From assembly GCA_030656195.1 (NCBI GenBank), contig JAUSOJ010000036.1, forward strand, positions 1 to 39,833: a stretch of 39,833 bases of DNA, given 5' to 3'. A program made the translations under genes and the position numbers. The notes under the pieces are model-generated. The model had not been told where the DNA came from, searched no databases, and was given only the letters and a program-made list of their open reading frames with translations. Shown one piece after another: positions 7,520-15,609 of the stretch (its first letter is position 1; each line of letters opens with the position of its first letter). Source of the stretch: Lutibacter sp. (GTDB lineage Bacteria > Bacteroidota > Bacteroidia > Flavobacteriales > Flavobacteriaceae).

Positions 7520-8734
7520 ATGTTAGATATCAAAAAAATCAGAGCCGATTTTCCCATTTTAAATCAACAAATAAACGGCAAACCATTGGTTTATTTGGAC
7601 AATGCCGCCACCAGTCAAAAACCTCAAGTTGTTATAGACAGCATTGTAAATTACTACACCACCATCAATGCAAATATACATAGAGGTGTTCATACGTTAA
7701 GCCAATTGGCAACCGACGCTTTTGAACAGGCGCGAGAAAAACTGCAACAGCATTTCAATGCCAAAAGAAGCTACGAAATTATTTTTACAGCGGGAACAAC
7801 GCACAGCATCAATATAGTCGCCACCGGTTTTACATCGTTGTTGCAAAAAGGTGATGAATTGATCGTTTCGGCTATGGAACACCATTCGAACATTGTGCCT
7901 TGGCAAATGTTGTGCGAGCGCACAGAAGCTGTTTTAAAAGTGATTCCAATGAACCTGGAAGGGGAATTGCTGATGGATGAATACGACAAACTGCTTTCGA
8001 ATAAAACAAAACTGGTGTTTGTGAACCACGTTTCCAATGCTTTGGGAACCATCAACCCGATTAAAGAAATTATTGATAAAGCGCATAAATTTGGAGCTGC
8101 GGTATTGATTGACGGCGCACAGGCCTGCCCTCATATAAAACCTGATTTGCAAGCATTGGATGTAGATTTTTATGTAGTGTCTGCACATAAATTATGTGGT
8201 CCAACCGGTGTCGGCATATTATACGGAAAAGAGGAATGGCTCAACAAATTGCCTCCTTATCAAGGCGGCGGAGAAATGATTAAAGAAGTGACTTTTGAAA
8301 AAACCACGTATGCCGATTTGCCTCATAAATTTGAAGCGGGTACACCAAATATTGCCGGCGTCATCGCTTTTGGAACCGCCATTGATTATATGAATGGCAT
8401 TGGTTTCGACAACATTGCCGAATATGAAAATGAATTGCTTCAATACGCCACAAAAAAACTATTGCAAATTGAAGGATTAAAAATTTATGGAACTTCCGCT
8501 CATAAAACTGCCGTTATTTCATTCAATATCAATGAAATTCACCCGTATGATATTGGTACAATTATCGATAAATTGGGCGTTGAAGTAAGAACTGGCCACC
8601 ATTGCGCACAACCCATTATGGATTTTTATAAAATTCCGGGAACCGTTCGCGCTTCTTTTTCATTTTACAACACTTTTGAAGAAGTTGATGTGTTATACAG
8701 CGCATTAATAAAGGCAAAAACGATGCTTTCATAG
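7520..8734 (+). CDS. sufS: SufS cysteine desulfurase
   Basis: 404 residues, the normal length for group II (SufS/CsdA) cysteine desulfurases. It takes sulfur from cysteine as an enzyme persulfide, using pyridoxal phosphate, to feed Fe-S cluster assembly in the cytoplasm. Visible marks: the N-terminal DNAATSQKP, His121 in MEHHSNIVPWQ, Asp198 in LIDGAQ, the PLP-binding Lys224 in SAHKLCGPTG, and the sulfur-accepting Cys362 in RTGHHCAQP. The sufB/C/D genes are not next to it; a sufE partner gene lies 21 kb away at 29913-30335. It has its own promoter at 7466-7492, next to a 50-bp palindrome. Confidence 0.95.
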   Translation: MLDIKKIRADFPILNQQINGKPLVYLDNAATSQKPQVVIDSIVNYYTTINANIHRGVHTLSQLATDAFEQAREKLQQHFNAKRSYEIIFTAGTTHSINIVATGFTSLLQKGDELIVSAMEHHSNIVPWQMLCERTEAVLKVIPMNLEGELLMDEYDKLLSNKTKLVFVNHVSNALGTINPIKEIIDKAHKFGAAVLIDGAQACPHIKPDLQALDVDFYVVSAHKLCGPTGVGILYGKEEWLNKLPPYQGGGEMIKEVTFEKTTYADLPHKFEAGTPNIAGVIAFGTAIDYMNGIGFDNIAEYENELLQYATKKLLQIEGLKIYGTSAHKTAVISFNINEIHPYDIGTIIDKLGVEVRTGHHCAQPIMDFYKIPGTVRASFSFYNTFEEVDVLYSALIKAKTMLS

Positions 8735-8906
8735 GAATTTAACAAAATATCATATTCTGTTAATAGATTATATAATTTTATAAGTAAATCAATCTTTTAA
8801 CAAATTTTATTGCTTTTTTCTTGTTTTTTAACTTTTTATTAATACATTGCCGCATCTTTAAATAAAGATTTACCCAAATTATTAATCAACCTTAATCAAA
8901 TTAACA

Positions 8907-9968
8907 ATGAAAAAATTATTTCTTTCTTTAGCTATTTTAGCTTTAGCCGTTGTCGCTTGTCAAACCAATGATGAAGTAACTCCAAACCAAGAAGCCGCCG
9001 TTGACAATATTGACATGAGCGACTTTTTTGTGTACACTTCAGACGATGTCTCTGCAAAAAGCACAAAAGAAGCCAATAATGGCGACAAATGCCACAGCAT
9101 GAAAGTGCTAAACCGACAATTACAAGAAAATCCGGGATTGGAACAACGTATGTTTGAAATTGAAAAACATACAAGAACTTTAATCGCCAATAAAGGAACT
9201 TTGGCAAAAGGAAAACCAGGAAGTGGCACAACAACGCCTACTACACCTTATGTTGGAAAAGTTACCATTCCAGTTATTGTAAATATTCTTGAAGATTCGG
9301 CACATCCAGTAACTCAAGCAAATATTGATTCTCAAATTGCCATACTAAATCAAGATTTCAACAACCAAAATCCTAAAACAGGTGGTGTTCCAACATTATT
9401 TGCAGGTTTGGTTGCCAATGTAAACATCACTTATACACTTGCAGGCGTTGTCAGAAAAGTTTCCACCAAAGCAACTTGGGGAACCAGTGATGCTATGAAA
9501 TTATCAAGCCAAGGAGGAATCAACGCAACTGATCCCGCAAATAATTTAAACATTTGGGTTTGCGAAATTGGCGGCGGAATTTTAGGATATGCCCAATTTC
9601 CAGGAGGAACTTTAGCTACCGATGGCATTGTAATTGGATCTGATTACTTTGGTGAAAACGCTAAAGGTGGTGTATATGGACATGGAAGAACTGCAACCCA
9701 CGAAGTTGGCCACTGGCTAAACTTACGCCATATTTGGGGTGATGGCAGATGTAAACAAGATGATTACGTGTTAGACACACCAAGTTCAGACGGACCTAAC
9801 TATGAATGTCCAGAATACCCAACAGTTCGTTGCAGCTCAACAGATATGACCATGAACTATATGGATTATGTTTACGACGACTGTATGTATATGTTTTCAA
9901 ATGGCCAAAACGACAGAATGAGAACTATTTTTGCAGCTGGAGGCTCCAGAGAAAGTTTGGTAAAATAA
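8907..9968 (+). CDS. M43 (cytophagalysin/pappalysin-type) zinc metalloprotease lipoprotein
   Basis: 353 residues. The lipobox VVAC (Cys18) marks a lipoprotein exported across the inner membrane, probably exposed at the surface. A linker rich in Gly/Thr/Pro (about 100-115) precedes the catalytic domain (about 116-350). The zinc site is HEVGHWLNLRH (265-275: His265, Glu266, His269, His275), with the Met-turn MNYMDY around residue 319, both diagnostic of metzincin family M43. Cys282, Cys301, Cys309 and Cys326 fall where M43B proteins form disulfides. No C-terminal type IX sorting domain follows. Likely role: degradation of extracellular or periplasmic protein. A good terminator follows at 9991-10018. 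Confidence 0.9.
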   Translation: MKKLFLSLAILALAVVACQTNDEVTPNQEAAVDNIDMSDFFVYTSDDVSAKSTKEANNGDKCHSMKVLNRQLQENPGLEQRMFEIEKHTRTLIANKGTLAKGKPGSGTTTPTTPYVGKVTIPVIVNILEDSAHPVTQANIDSQIAILNQDFNNQNPKTGGVPTLFAGLVANVNITYTLAGVVRKVSTKATWGTSDAMKLSSQGGINATDPANNLNIWVCEIGGGILGYAQFPGGTLATDGIVIGSDYFGENAKGGVYGHGRTATHEVGHWLNLRHIWGDGRCKQDDYVLDTPSSDGPNYECPEYPTVRCSSTDMTMNYMDYVYDDCMYMFSNGQNDRMRTIFAAGGSRESLVK

Positions 9969-9990
9969 TCTGATTTGCTTTAAAAAATTA

Positions 9991-10018
9991 AAAAGGTGCT
10001 TTTTGGCACCTTTTTTTA
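9991..10018 (+). terminator. intrinsic terminator after the M43 protease
   Basis: AAAAGGTGC (9991-9999) pairs with GCACCTTTT (10006-10014), followed by a T run. Confidence 0.85.
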
Positions 10019-10045
10019 TACCTTTAAATAATTAAATCCTTCAAA

Positions 10046-10462
10046 ATGAAATTTTATAAAATGACCTTAATTTTACTTTTTGCATCTTTAACTTCTTGCC
10101 AAAGCCAGGATAAAAAAGACAGTATTTCACTAAACTATAATGCACAAACAAGAGGATTTCAAATGGCCATTCAATTGGAAAATAACTTGCTTGAAGTTAC
10201 AAAAAACAATGAAACACATCAAATAGAACTGACTGATATTCAGTTAAATGAAATCATTGAAGTGGTTAAAAAAATTGATTTCGACTTTATAAAAAGCAAT
10301 GTCTCTATTGATGATCTTGCGGTGGACAAAGCCATTAAAGGCGAATTTGAACTAAACTTCAACGGCAAACTTTATGCTTTTGAGTTTGACCACAACAATG
10401 CTCCGGAAAACATTCAAGAATTGCTAAACAAACTGCAAAGCTTTGATGTATCAGAAGAATAA
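10046..10462 (+). CDS. small hypothetical lipoprotein
   Basis: 138 residues. The N-terminal signal ends in the lipobox LTSC with Cys18, so the product is exported and lipidated. The mature part is acidic and predicted mixed alpha/beta (a FELNFNGKLYAFEFDH strand pair near 93-108). I recognise no family. It stands alone between the protease terminator and the CDP-alcohol phosphatidyltransferase promoter, and starts 28 nt after the terminator, so its transcription may depend on readthrough or a weak promoter. Confidence 0.75.
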   Translation: MKFYKMTLILLFASLTSCQSQDKKDSISLNYNAQTRGFQMAIQLENNLLEVTKNNETHQIELTDIQLNEIIEVVKKIDFDFIKSNVSIDDLAVDKAIKGEFELNFNGKLYAFEFDHNNAPENIQELLNKLQSFDVSEE

Positions 10463-10532
10463 ATTTTTATTAATATTTTATTACCAGCAATAAATCGATT
10501 TTTTACATTCTGCACTAAAAAATAATTAAACG

Positions 10533-10540
10533 TATCTTTG
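10533..10540 (+). promoter_or_regulatory. putative -7 element for the CDP-alcohol phosphatidyltransferase gene
   Basis: TATCTTTG matches TAnnTTTG 75 nt before the ATG at 10615, implying a leader of about 65 nt. Confidence 0.5.
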
Positions 10541-10614
10541 CGGTTTATTAAAAACGTGCTGTTTTAACGTTTAGGAAACTAAGTCATTAAAAATGCTCTG
10601 AACAAAATAGCAAA

Positions 10615-11376
10615 ATGTCTAAATTACCTAAAAACCACAAATTTATAGATCTTTCGGATTATGGAAGACCTGCAGCCAGAATTATCGCAAATTCGCTTAA
10701 AGAAACTTCAATCACCCCAATTCATGTAACTGTTTGGTTTATTATTTCGGGATTAATTGCCATTGCCTGCATGCTTTATGGTTATTATTGGGCCGCCGCA
10801 TTTTTCCTGATTTTAAAATCCATTTTGGATGCCGCCGATGGCGAGTTGGCGCGCATAAAAAAAACGCCTTCTTATACAGGTCGTTATTTTGATTCCGTTG
10901 CCGATATCATTTTGAATTTCTTCATTTTTTTGGCGCTTTGGCAGATCACGGATTCACGTTTAATTTACGCTTTGCTGGCTTTTGTCGGAATTCAATTGCA
11001 GGGAACTTTGTACAATTATTACTATGTTATTCTCAGAAACAAGTTTAACGGCGATACCACAAGTCGTGTTTTTGAAGATAAAACACCCATCGCCTTAGAA
11101 GGAGAAAATCAGCGCAATGTGAATTTTCTTTTTGCGCTTTATAAGCTTCTTTATGGCATTTTCGACAAAACAATTTATTTTTTGGATAAAAAAGCGACAG
11201 GCAGCAAGCCTTTCAACAAATGGTTTATGACCGCTGTTTCCACTTTTGGACTGGGCTTTCAGTTGCTTGTAATTTCTGTAATGTTGGTGTTGGGGTGGGC
11301 CGCTTTTATCATTCCGTTTTTCATTAGTTATACCGCAATGATCTTCGTTTTTATCATCATCAGAAAAGTGCTTTAA
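10615..11376 (+). CDS. CDP-alcohol phosphatidyltransferase family protein
   Basis: 253 residues with about six transmembrane helices. The family signature D-x2-D-G-x2-A-R-x8-G-x3-D-x3-D is complete: Asp72, Asp75, Gly76, Ala79, Arg80, Gly89, Asp93, Asp97. These enzymes swap CMP of a CDP-alcohol for a second alcohol during phospholipid synthesis in the inner membrane, with metal ions bound by the four Asp residues. The exact substrate (glycerol phosphate, inositol, serine or other) cannot be read from the sequence. The gene ends 23 bp before the convergent rnhA gene, with no strong terminator between them. Confidence 0.88.
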   Translation: MSKLPKNHKFIDLSDYGRPAARIIANSLKETSITPIHVTVWFIISGLIAIACMLYGYYWAAAFFLILKSILDAADGELARIKKTPSYTGRYFDSVADIILNFFIFLALWQITDSRLIYALLAFVGIQLQGTLYNYYYVILRNKFNGDTTSRVFEDKTPIALEGENQRNVNFLFALYKLLYGIFDKTIYFLDKKATGSKPFNKWFMTAVSTFGLGFQLLVISVMLVLGWAAFIIPFFISYTAMIFVFIIIRKVL

Positions 11377-11399
11377 TCATAGAAATTAAGAAGAATTGA

Positions 11400-11885
11400 T
11401 TAAAAAAGTGGTGTTGACTGATTGATATAGCCAAAATCTTCTTGCAGTTTAACTTTTTTTGAAGCTTCAACGGCCAATACGTCACAGCGTTCATTTTGCA
11501 TATGGTTGTTGTGTCCTTTCACCCATTCAAATTTTGTGTTATTCGGATTGTAAATCGCTAAAAACCGCTTCCATAAATCGGGGTTTTTTACCCCTTTAAA
11601 TTGTTTTTTATGCCAGCCGAAAAGCCATTTTTTTTCAACAGCATCCACCACATATTTTGAATCGGAAAAAATAGTGATTTCCACATCGGTGGTTTTCATA
11701 TTTTCCAGGGCAACAATGACTGCCAGCAATTCCATGCGGTTGTTGGTGGTTTTTTTATAGCCCTCAGAAAACTCTTTTCTGTAACGTTTCCCCACCCATT
11801 CCATCACAATTCCATAGCCGCCCGGGCCCGGATTTCCGCTGCAGGCGCCATCTGTATAAATATGTACTTTGGGTTTATCGGCCAT
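11400..11885 (-). CDS. rnhA: ribonuclease HI
   Basis: 161 residues from the ATG at 11885; a TTG seven codons upstream is in frame but less likely. RNase HI cuts the RNA of RNA-DNA hybrids. Catalytic residues are all present: Asp12 (YTDGACSGNPGPGG), Glu52 (NNRMELLAV), Asp75 (FSDSKYVV) and Asp135 (ERCDVLA), with the catalytic-loop His125 (VKGHNNH). The basic handle KKQFKGVKNPDLW is also visible. The start overlaps the end of purN by 11 nt, so the two minus-strand genes form an operon with purN first. Confidence 0.95.
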   Translation of the reverse strand: MADKPKVHIYTDGACSGNPGPGGYGIVMEWVGKRYRKEFSEGYKKTTNNRMELLAVIVALENMKTTDVEITIFSDSKYVVDAVEKKWLFGWHKKQFKGVKNPDLWKRFLAIYNPNNTKFEWVKGHNNHMQNERCDVLAVEASKKVKLQEDFGYINQSTPLF

Positions 11886-12447
11886 TTTTAATAATTGCTT
11901 TTTCAATGACTTTTGGAAAATATTCGTATTCTAATTTGTGAATTTTTTCAGCTACGTCTTCAGGCGAATCACTTTCCAAAACGTCAAAACTTTTCTGAAA
12001 AATAATGGCGCCTTCATCATAATTTTCATTCACGTAATGAATGGTGATACCGGTTTGCTTTTCCCTGTTTTCAACAACGGCATTGTGCACATGCATTCCA
12101 TACATGCCCTTTCCGCCATATTTTGGCAACAACGCCGGATGAATGTTGATGATTTTATTTGGAAAAGCTTCAACTATTTTTGCTGGGATTTTCCATAAAA
12201 ATCCGGCCAAAATTAAATAATCTGCTTTTTCTTTCAAAAGATTTAACACTTCATCAGTAGCAATAAAATCATTTTTGTCAAAACTTCTGTTCGGGATTCC
12301 CAAACGGCTCGCTCTTTCCAAAACTTTAGCCTCTTTTTTATTGGACAGCACAAGAGTCACTGAAATTGATTCGCTGTTTTTAAAATAGTTGATTATATTT
12401 TCAGCATTGGTTCCGGATCCTGAGGCCAGTATGGCAATACTTTTCAT
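11875..12447 (-). CDS. purN: phosphoribosylglycinamide formyltransferase
   Basis: 190 residues, a typical PurN. It transfers a formyl group from 10-formyl-tetrahydrofolate to GAR, the third step of purine synthesis, in the cytoplasm. Visible marks: the phosphate loop ASGSGTN (8-14), the folate-site segment YLILAGFLWKIP, the catalytic Asn101 and His103 in NIHPALLPKYGGKGMYG, and Asp144 in ENYDEGA. It is divergent from acpP. The 361-bp gap upstream contains two 88-bp tandem repeats, the first of which begins exactly at the purN start codon. Confidence 0.95.
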   Translation of the reverse strand: MKSIAILASGSGTNAENIINYFKNSESISVTLVLSNKKEAKVLERASRLGIPNRSFDKNDFIATDEVLNLLKEKADYLILAGFLWKIPAKIVEAFPNKIINIHPALLPKYGGKGMYGMHVHNAVVENREKQTGITIHYVNENYDEGAIIFQKSFDVLESDSPEDVAEKIHKLEYEYFPKVIEKAIIKNGR

Positions 12448-12451
12448 CTGT

Positions 12452-12535
12452 TTAAATTTTATTGTTTATCTGGAACAGATGCTGTTCGCTATTAAACATT
12501 ACCTTATGTATCAAAATTTGTAATGCTCGTTTCAT
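12452..12535 (-). CDS. 27-codon upstream reading frame 1 in the purN leader
   Basis: Reads MKRALQILIHKVMFNSEQHL followed by FQINNKI and TAA. The stop lies 4 nt (ACAG) before the purN ATG, a spacing that would allow translational reinitiation. It is one repeat unit long, minus the 4-nt linker. No known family; whether it is translated is unknown. Confidence 0.4.
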   Translation of the reverse strand: MKRALQILIHKVMFNSEQHLFQINNKI

Positions 12536-12539
12536 CTGT

Positions 12540-12623
12540 CTAAATTTTATTGTTTATCTGGAGCAGATGCTGTTCGCCCTTAATAATTCCTTTGTATATC
12601 AAAATTTGACAAGCTCGTTTCAT
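12540..12623 (-). CDS. 27-codon upstream reading frame 2 in the purN leader
   Basis: Paralogue of frame 1: begins MKRACQILIYKGIIKGEQHL and ends LQINNKI with TAG, 4 nt (ACAG) before the ATG of frame 1. The C-terminal part (EQHLxQINNKI) is the same in both, while the middle differs. Translation is not demonstrated. Confidence 0.4.
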   Translation of the reverse strand: MKRACQILIYKGIIKGEQHLLQINNKI

Positions 12624-12749
12624 CTGTTTAAATTATTATCTTCTTTGAAACAACAAATAAAATGAATTAAACCCAACAATAATGGGGTAAATAGAAAAAC
12701 TTTGCCTAATTTTAAAACATTGAATTTGATCTTTTATGAATTAAAAGAT

Positions 12750-12778
12750 TTTGATTTAAATAAAGTTTTATATTTTTG
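12750..12778 (+). promoter_or_regulatory. acpP promoter (-33 TTTG, -7 TATTTTTG)
   Basis: TTTG at 12750-12753 and TATTTTTG at 12771-12778 are 17 nt apart, a full match to the Bacteroidota consensus 31 nt before the acpP ATG at 12809. Confidence 0.65.
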
Positions 12779-12808
12779 CCGAGTAATTAAATTTAAAATA
12801 AAAGAATT

Positions 12809-13045
12809 ATGTCAGACATTGCATCAAGAGTAAAGGCCATTATCGTAGATAAATTGGGCGTTGACGAAAATGAAGTAACAACAGAAGCTAGCTTTACTAA
12901 CGACTTAGGAGCAGACTCACTTGATACTGTTGAGTTAATCATGGAATTCGAAAAAGAATTTGACATTCAAATTCCAGACGATCAAGCAGAAAACATTGGC
13001 ACTGTAGGTCAAGCAATTAGCTACATAGAAGCCGCAAAAAAGTAA
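12809..13045 (+). CDS. acpP: acyl carrier protein
   Basis: 78 residues, strongly acidic, four-helix carrier fold. The phosphopantetheine attachment site is Ser37 in [16 protein letters not shown]. It carries growing acyl chains as thioesters during fatty-acid synthesis in the cytoplasm. It is the first gene of acpP-fabF-rnc, with a well-formed promoter at 12750-12778, and ends 9 nt before fabF. Confidence 0.97.
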   Translation: MSDIASRVKAIIVDKLGVDENEVTTEASFTNDLGADSLDTVELIMEFEKEFDIQIPDDQAENIGTVGQAISYIEAAKK

Positions 13046-13054
13046 ATTTAAAAT

Positions 13055-14305
13055 ATGGAGATTAAACGAGTAGTTGTAACTGGACTTGGTGCGTTAACGC
13101 CTATTGGCAATAATATTGAAGAATTTTGGAACGGGCTTGCCAACGGTGTTAGCGGGGCAGCTCCAATAACTCATTTCGATGCAACCAAGTTCAAAACTCG
13201 TTTTGCCTGTGAACTCAAAAATTTTGATATTAATCAATTTTTTGACAGGAAAGAGGCCCGTAAAATGGACAGATTCACCCAGTATGCCATGGTTGCTGCT
13301 GATGAAGCCATTGTAGATTCAAAATTAGATTTAGAAAAATTAGATAAAGATCGCGTTGGTGTTATTTGGGGCGCAGGAATTGGCGGACTGGAAACTTTTC
13401 AAAATGAAGTTTTAACTTTTGCCGAAGGCGATGGCACTCCAAGATTCAATCCTTTCTTTATTCCTAAAATGATTGCGGATATTGCACCCGGTCAAATATC
13501 GATCAGATATGGATTTAGAGGTCCAAACTTCGCAACGGTATCTGCTTGTGCATCATCTTCAAATGCGATTATCGATGCCTTAAATTATATTCGTTTAGGT
13601 CACGCAGATGTTATGGTTTCAGGTGGTTCAGAAGCTACTATAACCATAGCTGGAATAGGCGGATTTAATGCTTTACAGGCGCTTTCAACAAGAAATGATG
13701 ATCCGGCAACTGCCTCAAGGCCATTTGACAAAGACAGAGATGGTTTTGTTTCGGGAGAAGGAGCGGGCGCACTTATTTTAGAAGAGTACGAACATGCAAT
13801 TGCAAGAGGCGCAACAATTTACGCTGAACTCGCTGGTGGTGGTTTATCTGCCGATGCTTATCACATCACTGCACCGCATCCAGATGGATTGGGTGCCATC
13901 AATGTGATGAAAAACTGCTTAAGAGATGCTGGTTTAAAACCGGAAGATGTTGATGCTATTAACATGCACGGAACTTCAACGCCACTTGGCGATATTGCAG
14001 AGACAAAAGCAATTTTAGAAGTTTTTGGTGAACATGCTTACACTATAAACATCAATTCAACCAAATCAATGACCGGTCACTTATTGGGTGCTGCCGGGGC
14101 TGTTGAAGCAATTGCTTCAATCTTGGCAATAAAATACGGAATTGTGCCACCTACCATCAATCATTTTACAGATGATGATCAAATTGACAGTAAATTAAAC
14201 TTTACATTCAATAAAGCACAAAAACGCGATGTAAAAGTTGCCATTAGCAACACTTTTGGATTTGGAGGACACAATGCCTGTGTACTCTTTAAAAAACTTG
14301 ATTAA
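13055..14305 (+). CDS. fabF: 3-oxoacyl-ACP synthase II
   Basis: 416 residues, standard KAS II length. It condenses malonyl-ACP with acyl-ACP to lengthen fatty acids. The catalytic triad is Cys165 (VSACASSSNAI), His305 (NMHGTSTPLGD) and His342 (TGHLLGAAGA), with the conserved Lys337. The glycine-rich C-terminal motif SNTFGFGGHNACV is present. It lies between acpP and rnc, the usual order. Confidence 0.97.
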   Translation: MEIKRVVVTGLGALTPIGNNIEEFWNGLANGVSGAAPITHFDATKFKTRFACELKNFDINQFFDRKEARKMDRFTQYAMVAADEAIVDSKLDLEKLDKDRVGVIWGAGIGGLETFQNEVLTFAEGDGTPRFNPFFIPKMIADIAPGQISIRYGFRGPNFATVSACASSSNAIIDALNYIRLGHADVMVSGGSEATITIAGIGGFNALQALSTRNDDPATASRPFDKDRDGFVSGEGAGALILEEYEHAIARGATIYAELAGGGLSADAYHITAPHPDGLGAINVMKNCLRDAGLKPEDVDAINMHGTSTPLGDIAETKAILEVFGEHAYTININSTKSMTGHLLGAAGAVEAIASILAIKYGIVPPTINHFTDDDQIDSKLNFTFNKAQKRDVKVAISNTFGFGGHNACVLFKKLD

Positions 14306-14317
14306 CAGCAATACTGA

Positions 14318-15061
14318 ATGGGTTTCATTCGAAAAATAATTTCTTCTCGTCCTAAAAAAAGTGAGGACGTTTTTTATACTGATTTAAGTAAAATATTAGG
14401 ATTTAAGCCTAAAAACATCACCCATTATCAAAAAGCCTTTGTTCATCGCTCCATCAAAGAGTTCGATAAAAAAACTGGATTTCCTTTAAATTACGAACGT
14501 CTTGAATTTTTAGGCGACGCCATTCTCAGCACCGTTATAGCCGCACATTTATTTCATGTGGTTCCTTCAGGAGACGAAGGTTATTTAACCCAGATGCGAT
14601 CAAAAATAGTAAGCAGAGAGCATCTTAACGAACTGGGACGAGACTTGGATTTGTTGCGATTTATCAGAAGCAATGTCATCCTTTCAAACTTTGGGGAAAA
14701 TGTTCACGGAAACATATTTGAAGCTTTGGTAGGCGCCATTTATTTGGACAGAGGATACGCCTACTGCGAAAAATTTATCAACAAAAGAGTCATTGTTCCT
14801 TATGTTGATATTCTGAAACTTGAGGGTAAAATTACCAGCTACAAGAGTTTGTTTATTGAATGGTGCCAAAAGAAAAAGAAGGAACTGGTTTTTGAAGTTT
14901 ATGAAGATTCAGGAAATGACGCCATAAAACAATTTAGCGTAAAACTTTTTTTAAACGGTGAGCTTATCGCCAAAGGAAGAGCGACTTCAAAGAAAAAAGC
15001 GGAAGAAGTTGCCGCAAAAAGAGCCTTCTTTGCTTTCCAAAACGAATTTCCTATAGGTTAA
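14318..15061 (+). CDS. rnc: ribonuclease III
   Basis: 247 residues: catalytic domain (about 20-165) with the signature NYERLEFLGDAIL (Glu60, Glu63, Asp67) and FEALVGAIYLD (Glu135), then a double-stranded RNA-binding domain (about 172-243) with its basic KKKAEEVAAKRAF helix. It cleaves double-stranded RNA in rRNA processing and decay. The residue matching E. coli Asp114, three before Glu135, is Asn132; the other acidic ligands are intact, and an Asn here may be a lineage variant. It is 12 nt after fabF. Confidence 0.95.
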   Translation: MGFIRKIISSRPKKSEDVFYTDLSKILGFKPKNITHYQKAFVHRSIKEFDKKTGFPLNYERLEFLGDAILSTVIAAHLFHVVPSGDEGYLTQMRSKIVSREHLNELGRDLDLLRFIRSNVILSNFGENVHGNIFEALVGAIYLDRGYAYCEKFINKRVIVPYVDILKLEGKITSYKSLFIEWCQKKKKELVFEVYEDSGNDAIKQFSVKLFLNGELIAKGRATSKKKAEEVAAKRAFFAFQNEFPIG

Positions 15062-15116
15062 GCGCACTCACGAATACGATTTCGTAATATTATTAGTTAC
15101 TGTAATTAAACAATGG

Positions 15117-15124
15117 TATTTTTG
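15117..15124 (+). promoter_or_regulatory. putative -7 element for the IPExxxVDY-pyk unit
   Basis: TATTTTTG matches TAnnTTTG 25 nt before the ATG at 15149. A small ACGAA/TTCGT inverted repeat lies upstream at 15070-15085. Confidence 0.5.
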
Positions 15125-15148
15125 CCAAACTAAATTTTACAGCTTTTT

Positions 15149-15607
15149 ATGCAACTATTATCGTTTGATTTAGAAGATGATTATTCATTAATTGGCATTC
15201 ATTCAACTGAAGAAGATTATAGATTGGCTTATCTATTAAACAGTTTTTTAAATTTTAAACTGACGCGGCATAAAGATCATTTAGATTTTCAGGACTCAAC
15301 TGCTGAATTTCCTTTGTTTGAATATAAAGATGAGTTAAATTTTGTCAATTACTATTTAATCAACAACAAATATGTTGCGCTTGTTGACAACCAATACAAA
15401 GAAGGTTTATTTGGCGGAAATTACAGCACAACTTCTTATCTAATTCCCGAAAAAAAGAAAGTCGACTTTTTTTTAAAAATTGAAGGATGCAATAAAGCAG
15501 ATTTTATTCAAAATTTAGTGATTGAACTTAAAAAAATAAGTCAAATAATAACCTCATACGCGATAGAAACAACCACCTTAAAATCGAAAGAAAATCTCAT
15601 ATTTTAA
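15149..15607 (+). CDS. IPExxxVDY family protein
   Basis: 152 residues. It carries the motif that names this Bacteroidota family, IPEKKKVDFF (IPExxxVD with Phe for the final Tyr). No signal peptide or membrane segment, so probably cytoplasmic. The family is small, of unknown function, and characteristically sits between rnc and pyk in flavobacteria, as here. It ends 2 nt before pyk, which suggests cotranscription and perhaps coupled translation. Confidence 0.88.
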   Translation: MQLLSFDLEDDYSLIGIHSTEEDYRLAYLLNSFLNFKLTRHKDHLDFQDSTAEFPLFEYKDELNFVNYYLINNKYVALVDNQYKEGLFGGNYSTTSYLIPEKKKVDFFLKIEGCNKADFIQNLVIELKKISQIITSYAIETTTLKSKENLIF

Positions 15608-15609
15608 TT

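Larger units (their letters stand above)
12445..12640 (-). repeat. two 88-bp tandem repeats plus a partial third, in the purN leader
   Basis: Unit 1 is 12445-12532 and unit 2 is 12533-12620; they differ at 13 of 88 positions with no gap. A third start (about 14 bp of match) begins at 12621. Unit 1 begins with the purN start codon. Each unit holds the inverted repeat GAACAG-ATG-CTGTTC (12473-12487 in unit 1; one G/A change in unit 2). Confidence 0.85.

Noticed and set aside
12445-12640. 88-bp tandem repeats as CRISPR or integron attC sites
   Set aside because: The units are head to tail without spacers, and no GTTRRRY/RYYYAAC core pair or integrase gene is present.
12462-12665. Plus-strand reading frame of 67 codons in the purN-acpP gap
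   Set aside because: It runs across the 88-bp tandem repeats in a shifting frame (88 is not a multiple of 3), so its internal similarity comes from the DNA repeat; no promoter or known family.
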